From the NCBI GenBank assembly GCA_900472485.1, contig UCII01000023.1:30017-94016 (forward strand): DNA of 64,000 nucleotides. Reading direction: 5' to 3'. Source of the DNA: Hyphomicrobiales bacterium (GTDB taxonomy: Bacteria > Pseudomonadota > Alphaproteobacteria > Rhizobiales > Rhizobiaceae). Below, in pieces: positions 1-9,102 of the stretch; positions within the stretch are counted from its first letter, which is position 1; each line of letters begins with the position of its first letter. The notes under the pieces were generated by a model that worked only from the letters and a program-made list of their open reading frames with translations, was not told the origin of the DNA and made no database searches. Both the position numbers and the translations under genes were made by a program.

Positions 1-582
1 GATGACCGTTGTTATTCCGGGCGCATTGAGGCCCGCCAGCAGCACCGCCGATTTGACCTGCGCCGAAGCCATCGGTACGCGATAGGTCAGCGGGCTTGCC
101 ACTCCCGGGCCGCGCAGGGTGACCGGCAGCTTGTCGCCCTCGGCCGCTCTGACCTGTGTTCCCATGAGGCGCAGCGGATGGAGGATGCGCCCCATCGGCC
201 GCTTCGAAAGCGAGGCATCGCCGATGATGGTAGTCTCGAAATCGTAAGCGCCGACCAGGCCCATGGTCAGGCGGGAGCCGGTGCCGGCATTGCCGAAATC
301 GAGCGGTGCCTCCGGCGCCAGCAGCCCGCCATTGCCGGTGCCGCCGACGATCCAAACGTCGCCATCCTTGCGGATCGCAGCACCGAGCGCCTGCATGGCC
401 CTGCCCGTGTTGAGAACGTCCTCACCCTCGAGCAGGCCGGTGATGCGGGTTTCGCCCGCGGCAAGGCCGCCGAACATCAGGGAGCGATGGGAAATGGATT
501 TGTCGCCGGGAATGCGGATCGTGCCGGAAAGGCCGGCCGAGCGGCGTGCCACGGCTGGTTGGGGAAGGGTATCGTGCGGCAT
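1..582 (-). CDS. aroA: 3-phosphoshikimate 1-carboxyvinyltransferase (EPSP synthase, class II), 5' part
   Basis: Shikimate pathway enzyme joining PEP and shikimate-3-phosphate. Only the first 194 codons are present; the gene runs off the left edge. The frame opens at an ATG whose complement is at 580-582 and reads MPHDTLPQPAVARRSAGLSG, followed by the EPSPS signature GDKSISHR at residues 26-33 and LLEGEDVLNTG. The closest family memory is the class II (Agrobacterium CP4-like) type. At the glyphosate-discriminating loop the sequence reads DFGNAGTGSRL, with Gly at residue 100, where CP4 has Ala. The GDxS..KRPMGR stretch further on is also conserved. The gene starts divergently from the TIGR02300-type gene to its right, an arrangement common in rhizobia. 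Confidence 0.93.
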   Translation of the reverse strand, partial: MPHDTLPQPAVARRSAGLSGTIRIPGDKSISHRSLMFGGLAAGETRITGLLEGEDVLNTGRAMQALGAAIRKDGDVWIVGGTGNGGLLAPEAPLDFGNAGTGSRLTMGLVGAYDFETTIIGDASLSKRPMGRILHPLRLMGTQVRAAEGDKLPVTLRGPGVASPLTYRVPMASAQVKSAVLLAGLNAPGITTVI

Positions 583-855
583 GGGCAATTCCTTTGCGAT
601 GCCGGTATTCCATCCGCATTCTGTGCTGGCTGCGTTGCTCTTGCGCCAGATGTTCTGCGGTTCACGCCAGCTGGTTAGCACAGGCCCGTTCCCCAGTCAT
701 CCCGCCATGCGCAAAAAGCACGTTCGAGGTGGCTTGAACTTTAGCTTTGACAGAAACGGCCGCAACGATTAAGGGGACCGGCTGATATTTCCCTTAAAAC
801 GCCGGCTTCCCCGGCATTGCCGAATTTTCATTCGGCCATTCATGAGGCTTTGACA

Positions 856-1236
856 GTGGCGAAAGCGGAACTTGGAACAAAACGTACCGATCCCGATACC
901 GGCAAGAAGTTCTATGACCTGAACCGGGATCCGGTGGTCTCGCCCTATACCGGCAAGTCCTGGCCCTTGTCCTTCTTCGAGGAAACCTCCGCTTCCAAGG
1001 AAGTTCCGGAAGAAGACGAAGTGGCTGAAGTCGATACCGAAAACACGGAAGTCGAACTGGTCTCGCTCGAGGATGCCGACGAAGCGGCGGGCGGCGACGA
1101 CATTCCGGATATCGGCGATGACGATGTCGAAATCGGTGACGATGACGACGATACCTTCCTCGAAGCCGACGAAGATGAAGACGATGACGACATGAGCGAC
1201 ATCATCGGCGTCACCGGCGACGAAGACGACGTCTGA
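856..1236 (+). CDS. TIGR02300 family protein, acidic tail
   Basis: Small protein of about 126 residues of unknown function, conserved in alphaproteobacteria. The N-terminus carries the family block KAELGTKRTDPDTGKKFYDL followed by NRDPVVSPYTGKSWP. After residue 50 it turns into an extremely acidic Asp/Glu tail (runs such as DDDDD). The frame is open from a TTG at 817, but the family normally begins MAKAELGTKR, so the GTG at 856 is preferred; a GAGG sits about 9 bases upstream. It lies divergent from aroA and is closed by a hairpin terminator. No catalytic motif is visible, and a metal- or protein-binding role would be guesswork. Confidence 0.85.
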   Translation: MAKAELGTKRTDPDTGKKFYDLNRDPVVSPYTGKSWPLSFFEETSASKEVPEEDEVAEVDTENTEVELVSLEDADEAAGGDDIPDIGDDDVEIGDDDDDTFLEADEDEDDDDMSDIIGVTGDEDDV

Positions 1237-1248
1237 TCTGAAAGACAA

Positions 1249-1288
1249 TCGGCCCGGTGAAAGAAAAAATTTCCCGGGCCGAATTTTT
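1249..1288 (+). terminator. Rho-independent terminator after the TIGR02300 gene
   Basis: Inverted repeat TCGGCCCGG / CCGGGCCGA (1249-1257, 1274-1282) with an inner GAAA/TTTC extension, followed by TTTTT at 1284-1288. It begins 12 bases after the stop codon. Confidence 0.85.
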
Positions 1289-1387
1289 CGGCTTGCTATC
1301 TGTGAAAACCACAAGTAATAAGCCGCCACCCCGACGGGCGAAGCGCTCGCAAGGGACCCAGGGCCGGTCAAACGGCACCATCTTGAT

Positions 1388-1463
<76 letters not shown>

Positions 1464-1826
1464 CGCTTCGCCCTTATGGGCTTCGCGTGGCGCAGCCGTA
1501 AGGCTTAATCGGCCGAGGGCGAGAAGATAGCGCTTCCGAATTCACAGCAAGAAGATTTACTTCGTTGATTCACTTTTTGTCTGCCTACGGTTATGCGGCG
1601 CGGGCAGCGGATCGGGTTTGGGTGGAGATTTGCTCCAACTAATACATTTTCTCGGAGGCCACTTCCTTGATTTGGCTGTTTGGAGAATATTGATTCACCA
1701 TACCCCATTGGCTTTTACTCAGTTTGGAATGGGATTCCTTGAAGATTCAACGCTTTGGATATATATATTAACTTGCGCTCGGGAGCCTGACATCTATGGC
1801 GTCGAGACTACGGTCTCGCCCGGCGT
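1464..1826. other. Non-coding, AT-richer stretch after tRNA-Ala
   Basis: About 360 bases without a credible gene. Directly after the tRNA a hairpin (GCCC TTAT GGGC with outer CGC/GCG) could act as a processing or termination signal. The rest is visibly AT-richer than the flanking core DNA and includes an ATATATATTA run near 1760. Short open frames on both strands have no ribosome binding site or family features. Confidence 0.5.
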
Positions 1827-2579
1827 CTACTTTCTTTCGAGATTTGGTCTGAAGCGCTCTCGTGGATGATGCACAATCCCGTGTCCAGCGACTGATCCAT
1901 CATCCTTTGCCCTAATGCGAGAGCGGATGATCTTGGCAAGATCGCTGTCCTTCGTCGAATAAGCTCTATGGATAGCACCTGCTATAAAGTCCGCTAGTTG
2001 TATTCCGATTGAATGGCAAGAGTCTTGAAGGAGGAGACCTTCGATCAATCGGTTATAGCCAGAGACCGTATTGCCGGGTTTTGCAATCAAGGTGTCATGG
2101 TGGGCTCGAAACAGCCGATCATCATCACGACCTCGATGATCTGCAATGATAATTCCGATACTTCTATTGTCTTGAAGGAAATACTGAAAACGCTCTGTGA
2201 GCGGCTTGTAGGCAAAGTGGTAGAGTTCGCGCTGGCTCGTTACAGAGGCGTATTCGAAAGCGGCGCCTATGTCCGTGACGCATGCGATGATGGTCAGAGG
2301 GCTTTTCGAAACAATCCCCGCAAGCTCAATGCTGAGCGCCTTTCTCTCCTCTGCGCTTTTCCCCAACATGGGGTTTTCTGCAGACGAATTGTGGGGCGAG
2401 AAGTAACGCCATTTCAATTCACCCCGTAACCTGTGTCGTGTTGAAAAACCTCTAATAGCTTTGGCGATACTATGCCAATCTTCGTCTTTGATGATTACCG
2501 CTCCCAGCGTAAAGTACGGCTGGTTTGGATTTGGCTTGGATGGCGGAGTTCCGCTCTCATCGATAAAGCAAAGGTGCAT
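1827..2579 (-). CDS. DUF3800 domain-containing protein
   Basis: About 250 residues. The N-terminus MHLCFIDESGTPP is the family hallmark (an acidic F-I-D-E-S-G strand as in RNase H-like folds). A middle strand IGIIIADHRGRDDD and a late GIQLADFIAGAIHRAY supply further acidic positions. DUF3800 proteins are predicted nuclease-like and are often found in mobile or defence-associated contexts; that is family knowledge and no activity is shown here. The frame continues upstream to a TTG at 2618, but the ATG at 2579 matches the usual family start. The gene stands alone between tRNA-Ala and DUF1275, in DNA with lower GC than its neighbours, which suggests acquisition. Confidence 0.82.
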   Translation of the reverse strand: MHLCFIDESGTPPSKPNPNQPYFTLGAVIIKDEDWHSIAKAIRGFSTRHRLRGELKWRYFSPHNSSAENPMLGKSAEERKALSIELAGIVSKSPLTIIACVTDIGAAFEYASVTSQRELYHFAYKPLTERFQYFLQDNRSIGIIIADHRGRDDDRLFRAHHDTLIAKPGNTVSGYNRLIEGLLLQDSCHSIGIQLADFIAGAIHRAYSTKDSDLAKIIRSRIRAKDDGSVAGHGIVHHPRERFRPNLERK

Positions 2580-2705
2580 GTACAGCCCATTTAAGTTGTA
2601 AGCGCTAATACCTTGCAACGTTGCAAGATTCGAGTCTAGTTATCCTCCGCATCTCGCCAACTTCATGCTAGCCTCCAATCCTCCTTAACCCGCCCCGAAT
2701 CGCCC

Positions 2706-3428
2706 ATGACCAGACAGCGCCGCCGTCGTCTCATCAAGACCCGCCGTACCGTGACGGGGTTTCTGCTTGTTGCCTCGATCGCCTTTCTGGCTGGAATGAC
2801 CGATGCCGTCGGGCTGATGCTGACGGGCAATTTCGTGTCCTTCATGACCGGCAATACGACACGCGCGGCGATTGCCCTCGGAATGGGCGAGTTCGGTCAT
2901 GCGGCGGTGCTTTTCTCGGCCATCCTGACATTCATCATCGGCAACGCGCTTGGGATCGTTGTCGCCCATGCGGCGGATCGACGAGCTTTCGTGGTGCTTG
3001 CCTGCGTCAGCATCCTTCTGGCCGCTGCAGCGGGCTTTGCGGAGCCGTCGCTGCTTCTGGTACAGTTCTATCTCGTGGTACTTGCCATGGGCATGGTCAA
3101 TGCCACGGTCGAGCATATCGAAGGCCTGCCGATCGGGCTCACCTATGTCACGGGTGCGCTCTCGCGATTCGGCCGCGGCATCGGCCGGTTTCTGCTGGGG
3201 GATCGCGATTTTCTCTGGACGATGCAAATCGTGCCCTGGAGCGGCATGATCTCGGGCGCCATCATCGGCGCACTTCTGGCCGGCGCCTTTGGCGCGCACG
3301 CGCTCTGGCTGGTGTCGATGGTCGCACTTGTCCTTGCGCTGTCGACGCTTTTCATCCCCCGTCCGCTGCAGCGCCGCTTCAATCAGCGCTTCGCGCCGCC
3401 GCCGCCGCTGGCACGGCGGGCGAAATAG
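2706..3428 (+). CDS. DUF1275 (YoaK-type) membrane protein
   Basis: A 240-residue integral membrane protein with about six hydrophobic segments. It opens with an Arg-rich cytoplasmic N-terminus (MTRQRRRRLIKTRRTV), then FLLVASIAFLAGMTDAVGLM, then the family's conserved G-x-FVSFMTGNTTR segment near residue 45. A Pro/Arg-rich tail closes it. DUF1275 proteins are common in bacteria but lack an assigned substrate. It precedes the ydcF-type gene in the same direction with a 71-base gap, so co-transcription is possible but not shown. Confidence 0.85.
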   Translation: MTRQRRRRLIKTRRTVTGFLLVASIAFLAGMTDAVGLMLTGNFVSFMTGNTTRAAIALGMGEFGHAAVLFSAILTFIIGNALGIVVAHAADRRAFVVLACVSILLAAAAGFAEPSLLLVQFYLVVLAMGMVNATVEHIEGLPIGLTYVTGALSRFGRGIGRFLLGDRDFLWTMQIVPWSGMISGAIIGALLAGAFGAHALWLVSMVALVLALSTLFIPRPLQRRFNQRFAPPPPLARRAK

Positions 3429-3499
3429 CCACATTGCAGTGCACAAAAATCTGCTAGGGAGTAAAGCGAATCGTTTGGCGACAAGCGTAAGGATGTGCC

Positions 3500-4291
3500 G
3501 TGTTCGTTTTTTCGAAACTTGTCTGGATCTTCGGTCAGCCGCTGTCGCTGGCCTTTCTGTTTGTCCTGTTGGCATTCATCGCCGCTCTGCTGCGCTGGCG
3601 AGCAACCGTCATCACCTCGACGCTCTTGTCGGCGCTGATCCTGTTCGTCTCGCTCTATACGACGGCCGGCGCTTATGTCGTTCAGGGGCTGGAGGAGCGC
3701 TTTCCGCATCCAGCCGCCGATCCCGCCGATCTGAAATGCATGATCGTTCTCGGCGGCGCCACGCAGAATGAGGTGACAACGGCGCGCGGCGGTTACGAGC
3801 TTGATTCGGCCGGCGATCGTCTGATTGAATCGCTGCGACTGGCACAGAAATATCCGCAGTCACGCATCGTGATCTCGGGCGGCGATGGCTCGATCGGCGG
3901 CACCTATGAGGGCGATGCCGTCATCTCCGAGCGCTTCTTCACCGCGCTCGGCATTCCCACAAGCCGCTTGGTCGAGGACAAGACCTCGCGCACGACCTTC
4001 GAGAATGCCGTCAACACCAAGGAGCTGCTGGCGCAGAACGGTCTTTCGGATTGCTTGCTCATCACTTCGGGCTTCCACATGCCGCGCTCGATGGGCATTT
4101 TCCGCAAGCAGGGCATCAATGTCGTGCCCTGGCCGGTCGATTATCGCAGCACCGGCAAGGAAAGCCTCGGCCTCGATTTCACCCAGCCCTCGCGCAATGC
4201 GCAACTACTGGCAACCGGCCTGCGCGAATGGGTCGGCTTGGTCGGCTATTACGCCGTCGGGCGCACTTCGGCGCTCTACCCGGGGCCGTAA
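3500..4291 (+). CDS. YdcF/SanA-type DUF218 envelope protein
   Basis: 263 residues. Two N-terminal hydrophobic segments (about residues 8-28 and 36-58) anchor it in the inner membrane, followed by a periplasmic or cytoplasmic DUF218 domain. Visible DUF218 features are CMIVLGGATQNE, RIVISGGDGSIGGTYEGDA, ED.TSRTTFENAVNTKELL and LLITSGFHMPRSMGIFRKQG, matching the ElyC/SanA/YdcF group linked to envelope and peptidoglycan-precursor homeostasis. The start is GTG 3500 with AAGG seven bases before it. The last codons CCG GGG CCG TAA lie inside a 20-bp tandem repeat, so its C-terminus is repeat-derived. Confidence 0.85.
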   Translation: MFVFSKLVWIFGQPLSLAFLFVLLAFIAALLRWRATVITSTLLSALILFVSLYTTAGAYVVQGLEERFPHPAADPADLKCMIVLGGATQNEVTTARGGYELDSAGDRLIESLRLAQKYPQSRIVISGGDGSIGGTYEGDAVISERFFTALGIPTSRLVEDKTSRTTFENAVNTKELLAQNGLSDCLLITSGFHMPRSMGIFRKQGINVVPWPVDYRSTGKESLGLDFTQPSRNAQLLATGLREWVGLVGYYAVGRTSALYPGP

Positions 4292-4331
4292 CCACGTGCC
4301 CGGGGCCGTAACCACGTGCCCAGGCCCTAAC
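4279..4331. repeat. 20-bp tandem repeat across the ydcF-type stop codon
   Basis: Two exact copies of CCCGGGGCCGTAACCACGTG (4279-4298, 4299-4318) followed by a degenerate third start, CCCAGGCCCTAAC (4319-4331). The first copy contains the TAA stop of the upstream gene. Confidence 0.9.
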
Positions 4332-4351
4332 GATGCGCGCGCGCCGTAAAC

Positions 4352-4831
4352 CTATTTCTTTGAGATTGTGACGAATTTGACGCCGCGGACCCTGACGGTG
4401 ATTTCGCAGGCGGCCTCGCCATCCTTGCGGTCGCAGAAGCGCGGATGCATCTTCATGACCAGAACCATGTTGCCGAAACGCTGGATGAAATCATAGCCGT
4501 AGATCTTCGCCGTGGCGATCATCAGGTAGCCGCCTTCGGCCACCTGGACATAGAAATTGTAGGGGCAGCCTTCGTCCGTGCAGTAGGGTCCCTTTTCGCC
4601 CTTGCAGGTGATCTCGCCTTCATTGATGACGATATCCATCAGCTTGTCGTTGTTGATGTCCTGCTGGGTGGCGAACTTGTCGCCGAAGCTCACCTGGCCG
4701 TCGCAGCTCTTGGTGAAGTGGTCCTTCTCGAAGGCCACGGGGTCCTGCAGGATCGATTGCTGCGCCTCGGCCACGGCAGGCATGATCACGAGAGCGAAGA
4801 GGTTGAGGATTACGATCAGCAGGGATTTCAC
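4352..4831 (-). CDS. Secreted hypothetical protein
   Basis: 159 residues with a classic signal peptide, MKSLLIVILNLFALVIMPAVAEA, cleaved near AEA-QQ. The mature part has six cysteines (SCDGQ, ITCKG, PYCTDEGCPYN, PRFCDR, ACEIT) that could pair as periplasmic disulphides, and a segment KFATQQDINNDKLMDIVINEGE that recalls a calcium-type D-x-N-x-D loop (DINNDKLMD). No family name can be assigned. It is convergent with the ydcF-type gene and divergent from the TRIC channel gene. The start is the ATG at 4831 with GGAAT-type spacing upstream. Confidence 0.75.
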   Translation of the reverse strand: MKSLLIVILNLFALVIMPAVAEAQQSILQDPVAFEKDHFTKSCDGQVSFGDKFATQQDINNDKLMDIVINEGEITCKGEKGPYCTDEGCPYNFYVQVAEGGYLMIATAKIYGYDFIQRFGNMVLVMKMHPRFCDRKDGEAACEITVRVRGVKFVTISKK

Positions 4832-4971
4832 GGGGGATTCCTTTTCGAAGCGCCGTTACGGCCACGATAACAGCCGCAGCCGCTGCGACATCTTTGCACG
4901 CGCCTGCTTGCGCGGCCCTTGCCGTCGTGATTCATTTCGGAAAAATCGCGGGCGTTCCGCTGGAGTTTTCG

Positions 4972-5607
4972 ATGTCGCTTCTCTCGTTTCTTGATTATGC
5001 CGGCGTCGCCCTTTTTGCCGCAACCGGCGCGCTCGCGGCCTCGCGCAAGCAGCTCGATCTGATCGGCTTCCTGTTCCTGGCGGCCGTCACCGGCATTGGC
5101 GGCGGCACGCTGCGCGATATCGTTCTCGGCCGGGTGCCGGTCTTCTGGGTACTGAACCCGACCTATATCATCATCTGCGCCGTGGTTGGCGTCCTGGTCT
5201 TCTTCACCGCGCATCTCTTCGAATCGCGCTATCGGCTGCTCATCTGGCTCGATGCGGTGGGGCTATCGGCCTACTGCGTGATGGGAGCGGCCAAGGGCAT
5301 GGCGGCGACGGGCTCACCCACCGTTGCCATCGTCACCGGCGCGCTGACGGCGACCTTCGGCGGCATTTTACGTGATCTCTTGGCAAACGAACCTTCGGTG
5401 CTGCTGCGTCCGGAAATCTACGTGACCGCTTCGCTCGTCGGCGCCAGCGTCTTTACCGCCGCCAATGCAACGATGCTGCCGCTTTATGCCTCTGCGGGAT
5501 TGGGCGTAATCGCGGCCTTCGCGGTGCGCGGCGGCGCGCTCTGGTTCGGCTGGACCTTTCCGACCTATCACCACAAGCCAGGCAGGCATCCGGACGATGT
5601 GATGTAG
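4972..5607 (+). CDS. Trimeric intracellular cation channel family protein (UPF0126/YicG)
   Basis: 211 residues and seven predicted membrane spans arranged as two similar halves. The halves are marked by the paired glycine motifs GIGGGTLRDIVLGRVPVFW (first) and FGGILRDLLANEPSVLLR (second), the diagnostic repeats of the UPF0126/TRIC family. Structural work on bacterial TRIC homologues shows potassium-permeable trimers, so cation permeation is the family expectation. The frame extends upstream to 4894, but the ATG at 4972 gives the family start MSLLSFLDYAGVALFA and has GGAG six bases before it. Confidence 0.88.
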   Translation: MSLLSFLDYAGVALFAATGALAASRKQLDLIGFLFLAAVTGIGGGTLRDIVLGRVPVFWVLNPTYIIICAVVGVLVFFTAHLFESRYRLLIWLDAVGLSAYCVMGAAKGMAATGSPTVAIVTGALTATFGGILRDLLANEPSVLLRPEIYVTASLVGASVFTAANATMLPLYASAGLGVIAAFAVRGGALWFGWTFPTYHHKPGRHPDDVM

Positions 5608-5659
5608 TTGGAGGCAGTGGGGAATAGGCATTAGGCAATAGCGGTCGGCTGGCAGACAA

Positions 5660-6126
<467 letters not shown>

Positions 6127-6423
6127 TCAGGGACTCCGGATTCCTGATCTCTATAATTCTTTACTAAGCCATATAACTTTTGCCTTGATTGCTTTCAATA
6201 GTTTCCATGGGGTGGGAAGGCGCTCAAAAGCCGGAAAAATCGGGCTTTTGCCGCATTTGGCACTGGTAGCGGCTCTGGCGTTCCTGTATGCGACCACCAC
6301 ATAAGAGCTACTGCGTTCGATCGAACGGCTGAATGAGAGTGTGATGGTTACGCTTCATTTTCTGTCGATCTTGCACTAAAGCTTCACATCCATCGGCATT
6401 CATGCGGGGGAAACGGAATTTTT

Positions 6424-6939
6424 ATGACGACGAGACAGTCCAGCTTCAATTACGAGGAAATCCTGTCCTGTGGCCGCGGCGAGCTGTTCGGCCCGGGCAA
6501 CGCACAGCTTCCCCTGCCACCGATGCTGATGGTCCATCGCATTACGGATATTTCCGAAACGGGCGGAGCCTTCGACAAGGGCTATATTCGCGCCGAATAC
6601 GACGTGCGCCCCGATGATTGGTACTTCCCCTGCCATTTCGCCGGCAATCCCATCATGCCGGGCTGCCTCGGCCTCGACGGCATGTGGCAGCTGACCGGCT
6701 TCTTCCTTGGCTGGCTCGGCGAACCCGGACGCGGCATGGCGCTTTCCACGGGCGAAGTGAAGTTCAAGGGCATGGTTCGTCCGGACACGAAGCTTCTCGA
6801 ATACGGCATCGACTTCAAGCGCGTCATGCGCGGTCGCCTCGTCCTTGGCACCGCCGACGGCTGGCTGAAGGCCGATGGCGAGACCATCTATCAGGCGACG
6901 GACCTGCGCGTGGGCCTGTCCAAGGACAAGGTTGCCTGA
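6424..6939 (+). CDS. fabA: 3-hydroxydecanoyl-ACP dehydratase/isomerase FabA
   Basis: 171 residues, the family's usual length. FabA dehydrates 3-hydroxydecanoyl-ACP and isomerises trans-2 to cis-3-decenoyl-ACP, the branch point to unsaturated fatty acids. The active-site block WYFPCHFAGNPIMPGCLG gives the catalytic His71, and GLDGMWQL gives the partner Asp85. It is the first gene of a tight operon with fabB (53 bases) and fabI (4 bases). Start ATG 6424; the ribosome binding site is modest (AACGGA). Confidence 0.97.
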   Translation: MTTRQSSFNYEEILSCGRGELFGPGNAQLPLPPMLMVHRITDISETGGAFDKGYIRAEYDVRPDDWYFPCHFAGNPIMPGCLGLDGMWQLTGFFLGWLGEPGRGMALSTGEVKFKGMVRPDTKLLEYGIDFKRVMRGRLVLGTADGWLKADGETIYQATDLRVGLSKDKVA

Positions 6940-6992
6940 ACCGCGGCACCGCCGCCTCCACAAAGACAGATGTTTTAGAAAAGGTCATCGAC

Positions 6993-8216
6993 ATGAGACG
7001 GGTAGTTGTTACGGGTCTGGGTATTGTCTCTTCGATTGGAAACAATGCTCAAGAAGTGACCGCCTCGCTGCGCGACGCCAAATCCGGCATTTCCTTCTCC
7101 CCCGATTTCGCCGAGCATGGCTTCAAGTGCCAGGTCTGGGGCGCGCCGAAGATCGATACGACGGACCTGGTAGATCGCCGCGCCATGCGCTTCCTGTCGC
7201 AGGGCGGCGCCTGGAACCACGTCGCCATGAAGCAGGCGATCGCCGATAGCGGTCTCGAGGAAGGTGATATCACCAACGAGCGCACCGGCATCATCATGGG
7301 TTCCGGCGGCCCGTCGACCCGCACGCTGATCGAAGCGGCCGACATCACCCGCAAGAACAACAGCCCGAAGCGCATCGGCCCCTTCGCGGTGCCGAAGTCG
7401 ATGTCGTCGACGGCCTCGGCCACGCTTGCGACATGGTTCAAGATCCACGGCGTCAACTACTCCATCTCGTCCGCATGCTCGACCTCGGCGCACTGCATCG
7501 GCAATGCCGCCGAAATGATCCAGTGGGGCAAGCAGGACGTCATGTTCGCCGGCGGCCACGAGGATCTCGACTGGACCATGTCGAACCTCTTCGACGCCAT
7601 GGGCGCCATGTCCTCCGACTTCAACGAAAATCACCCGGAAAGCGCCTCGCGCGCTTATGACGCCAAGCGTGACGGCTTCGTCATCGCCGGTGGCGCCGGC
7701 GTGCTGGTTCTGGAAGAGCTTGAGCATGCCAAGGCCCGCGGCGCCAAGATCTATGCCGAGATCATCGGCTACGGCGCCACCTCAGACGGTTACGACATGG
7801 TGGCGCCGTCGGGCGAAGGTGCCGTGCGCTGCATGCGCCAGGCGCTCGCCACGGTGAAGGGCGATATCGACTACATCAACACCCACGGCACCTCGACGCC
7901 GGTGGGCGACAGCAAGGAAATCGGCGCGATCCGCGAAGTCTTCGGCGCCAAGATCCCGCCGATCCAGTCGACCAAGTCGCTGACGGGCCATTCGCTCGGC
8001 GCAGCGGGCGTTCAGGAATCGATCTACTCGATCTTGATGATGCAGGAGCGTTTCATCGGCGAAAGCGCTCATATCACCGAACTCGACCCGGAATTCGAAG
8101 GCGTGCCGATCGTGCGCAAGCGTATCGACAATGCCAAGTTCGATATCGCCCTTTCGAACTCCTTCGGCTTCGGCGGCACCAACGCCACGCTCGTATTCCA
8201 GCGCTACAACGGATAA
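6993..8216 (+). CDS. fabB: 3-oxoacyl-ACP synthase I (KAS I)
   Basis: 407 residues. It elongates cis-3-decenoyl-ACP and partners FabA in unsaturated fatty acid synthesis. The thiolase-fold active site is complete: Cys162 in SSACSTSAHCIG, His297 in NTHGTSTPVGD and His332 in KSLTGHSLGAAG. The frame is open far upstream of the gene, but the ATG at 6993 gives the family start MRRVVVTGLGIVSSIG. Gene order fabA-fabB is the classical unsaturated-lipid operon; the appended fabI is a rhizobial feature. Confidence 0.97.
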   Translation: MRRVVVTGLGIVSSIGNNAQEVTASLRDAKSGISFSPDFAEHGFKCQVWGAPKIDTTDLVDRRAMRFLSQGGAWNHVAMKQAIADSGLEEGDITNERTGIIMGSGGPSTRTLIEAADITRKNNSPKRIGPFAVPKSMSSTASATLATWFKIHGVNYSISSACSTSAHCIGNAAEMIQWGKQDVMFAGGHEDLDWTMSNLFDAMGAMSSDFNENHPESASRAYDAKRDGFVIAGGAGVLVLEELEHAKARGAKIYAEIIGYGATSDGYDMVAPSGEGAVRCMRQALATVKGDIDYINTHGTSTPVGDSKEIGAIREVFGAKIPPIQSTKSLTGHSLGAAGVQESIYSILMMQERFIGESAHITELDPEFEGVPIVRKRIDNAKFDIALSNSFGFGGTNATLVFQRYNG

Positions 8217-8220
8217 GGCA

Positions 8221-9027
8221 ATGACGGGAATTATGCAGGGTAAGCGCGGCCTCATCATGGGCGTCGCAAACAATCACTCGATTGCCTGGGGTATTTCAAA
8301 GGCGCTGGCAGCCGAAGGCGCGGAACTGGCTTTCACCTTTCAGGGCGAAGCGCTCGGCAAGCGCGTCAAGCCGCTGGCAGCCGAAGTCAGCTCGGATTTC
8401 CTTCTGCCTTGCGATGTCGAGGATCTCGCTTCGGTCGATGCCGTTTTCGCGGCGATCAAGGAGCGCTGGGGCAAGCTGGACTTCATCGTTCACGCCATCG
8501 GCTTTTCCGACAAGAACGAGCTGAAGGGGCTCTATGCCAACACCACGCGGGAAAATTTCACCCGCACCATGGTGATTTCCTGCTTTTCCTTCACCGAGGT
8601 CGCCAAGCGTGCCGCCGAACTGATGACGGAAGGCGGCAGCATGCTGACGCTGACCTATAACGGTTCGACGCGCGTGATCCCGAACTACAACGTCATGGGC
8701 GTCGCCAAGGCGGCCCTCGAGGCTTCCGTCCGCTATCTCGCGGCGGACTACGGCCCGCGCGGCATTCGCGTCAACGCCGTCTCGGCCGGTCCGATCCGCA
8801 CACTCGCCGGTGCCGGCATTTCCGATGCCCGCGCCATCCTGTCGTGGAACCAGCGCAACGCGCCGCTGCGCAAGTCCGTCACCATCGACCAGGTCGGCTC
8901 GTCGTCGCTCTATCTCCTGTCGGATCTTTCGGCTGGCGTGACCGGCGAAATCCACTTCGTCGATGCCGGCTATAACATCACCTCGATGCCGACGCTGGAA
9001 ACGCTGTCGAGCGCAGATACGGAGTAA
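8221..9027 (+). CDS. fabI: Enoyl-ACP reductase (NADH), FabI type
   Basis: 268 residues, short-chain dehydrogenase/reductase fold, reducing trans-2-enoyl-ACP in the last step of each elongation cycle. The FabI-type nucleotide loop MGVANNHSIAWGIS (residues 13-26) replaces the usual SDR TGxxxGxG, and the catalytic Tyr/Lys region reads TYNGSTRVIPNYNVMGVAKAA. Start ATG 8221 is four bases after the fabB stop, so the three genes are co-transcribed. Rhizobia usually carry more than one FabI; this copy is tied to the FabA/FabB branch by position. Confidence 0.96.
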   Translation: MTGIMQGKRGLIMGVANNHSIAWGISKALAAEGAELAFTFQGEALGKRVKPLAAEVSSDFLLPCDVEDLASVDAVFAAIKERWGKLDFIVHAIGFSDKNELKGLYANTTRENFTRTMVISCFSFTEVAKRAAELMTEGGSMLTLTYNGSTRVIPNYNVMGVAKAALEASVRYLAADYGPRGIRVNAVSAGPIRTLAGAGISDARAILSWNQRNAPLRKSVTIDQVGSSSLYLLSDLSAGVTGEIHFVDAGYNITSMPTLETLSSADTE

Positions 9028-9044
9028 GCTCCCGATCTCAGTCG

Positions 9045-9068
9045 TCCTCCCGGTTTTGGCCGGGAGGA
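9045..9068 (+). terminator. Hairpin after fabI
   Basis: Perfect inverted repeat TCCTCCCGG / CCGGGAGGA with a 6-base loop, 17 bases after fabI. It lacks a clear T-run, so it may act as an mRNA 3'-end protector or a weak terminator. Confidence 0.5.
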
Positions 9069-9102
9069 TCGAATTTCCGGATATCCTTCCAGAGGATTCC
9101 CG

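Noticed and set aside
1618..1869. 83-residue plus-strand frame after tRNA-Ala
   Set aside because: No ribosome binding site, overlaps the end of the DUF3800 gene on the other strand, and has no recognisable features.
2620..2660. T-arm-like string (GATTCGAGTC) suggesting a tRNA remnant or second attachment site
   Set aside because: No D-arm, anticodon arm or matching acceptor strand nearby and it does not match the tRNA-Ala 3' end; probably chance.
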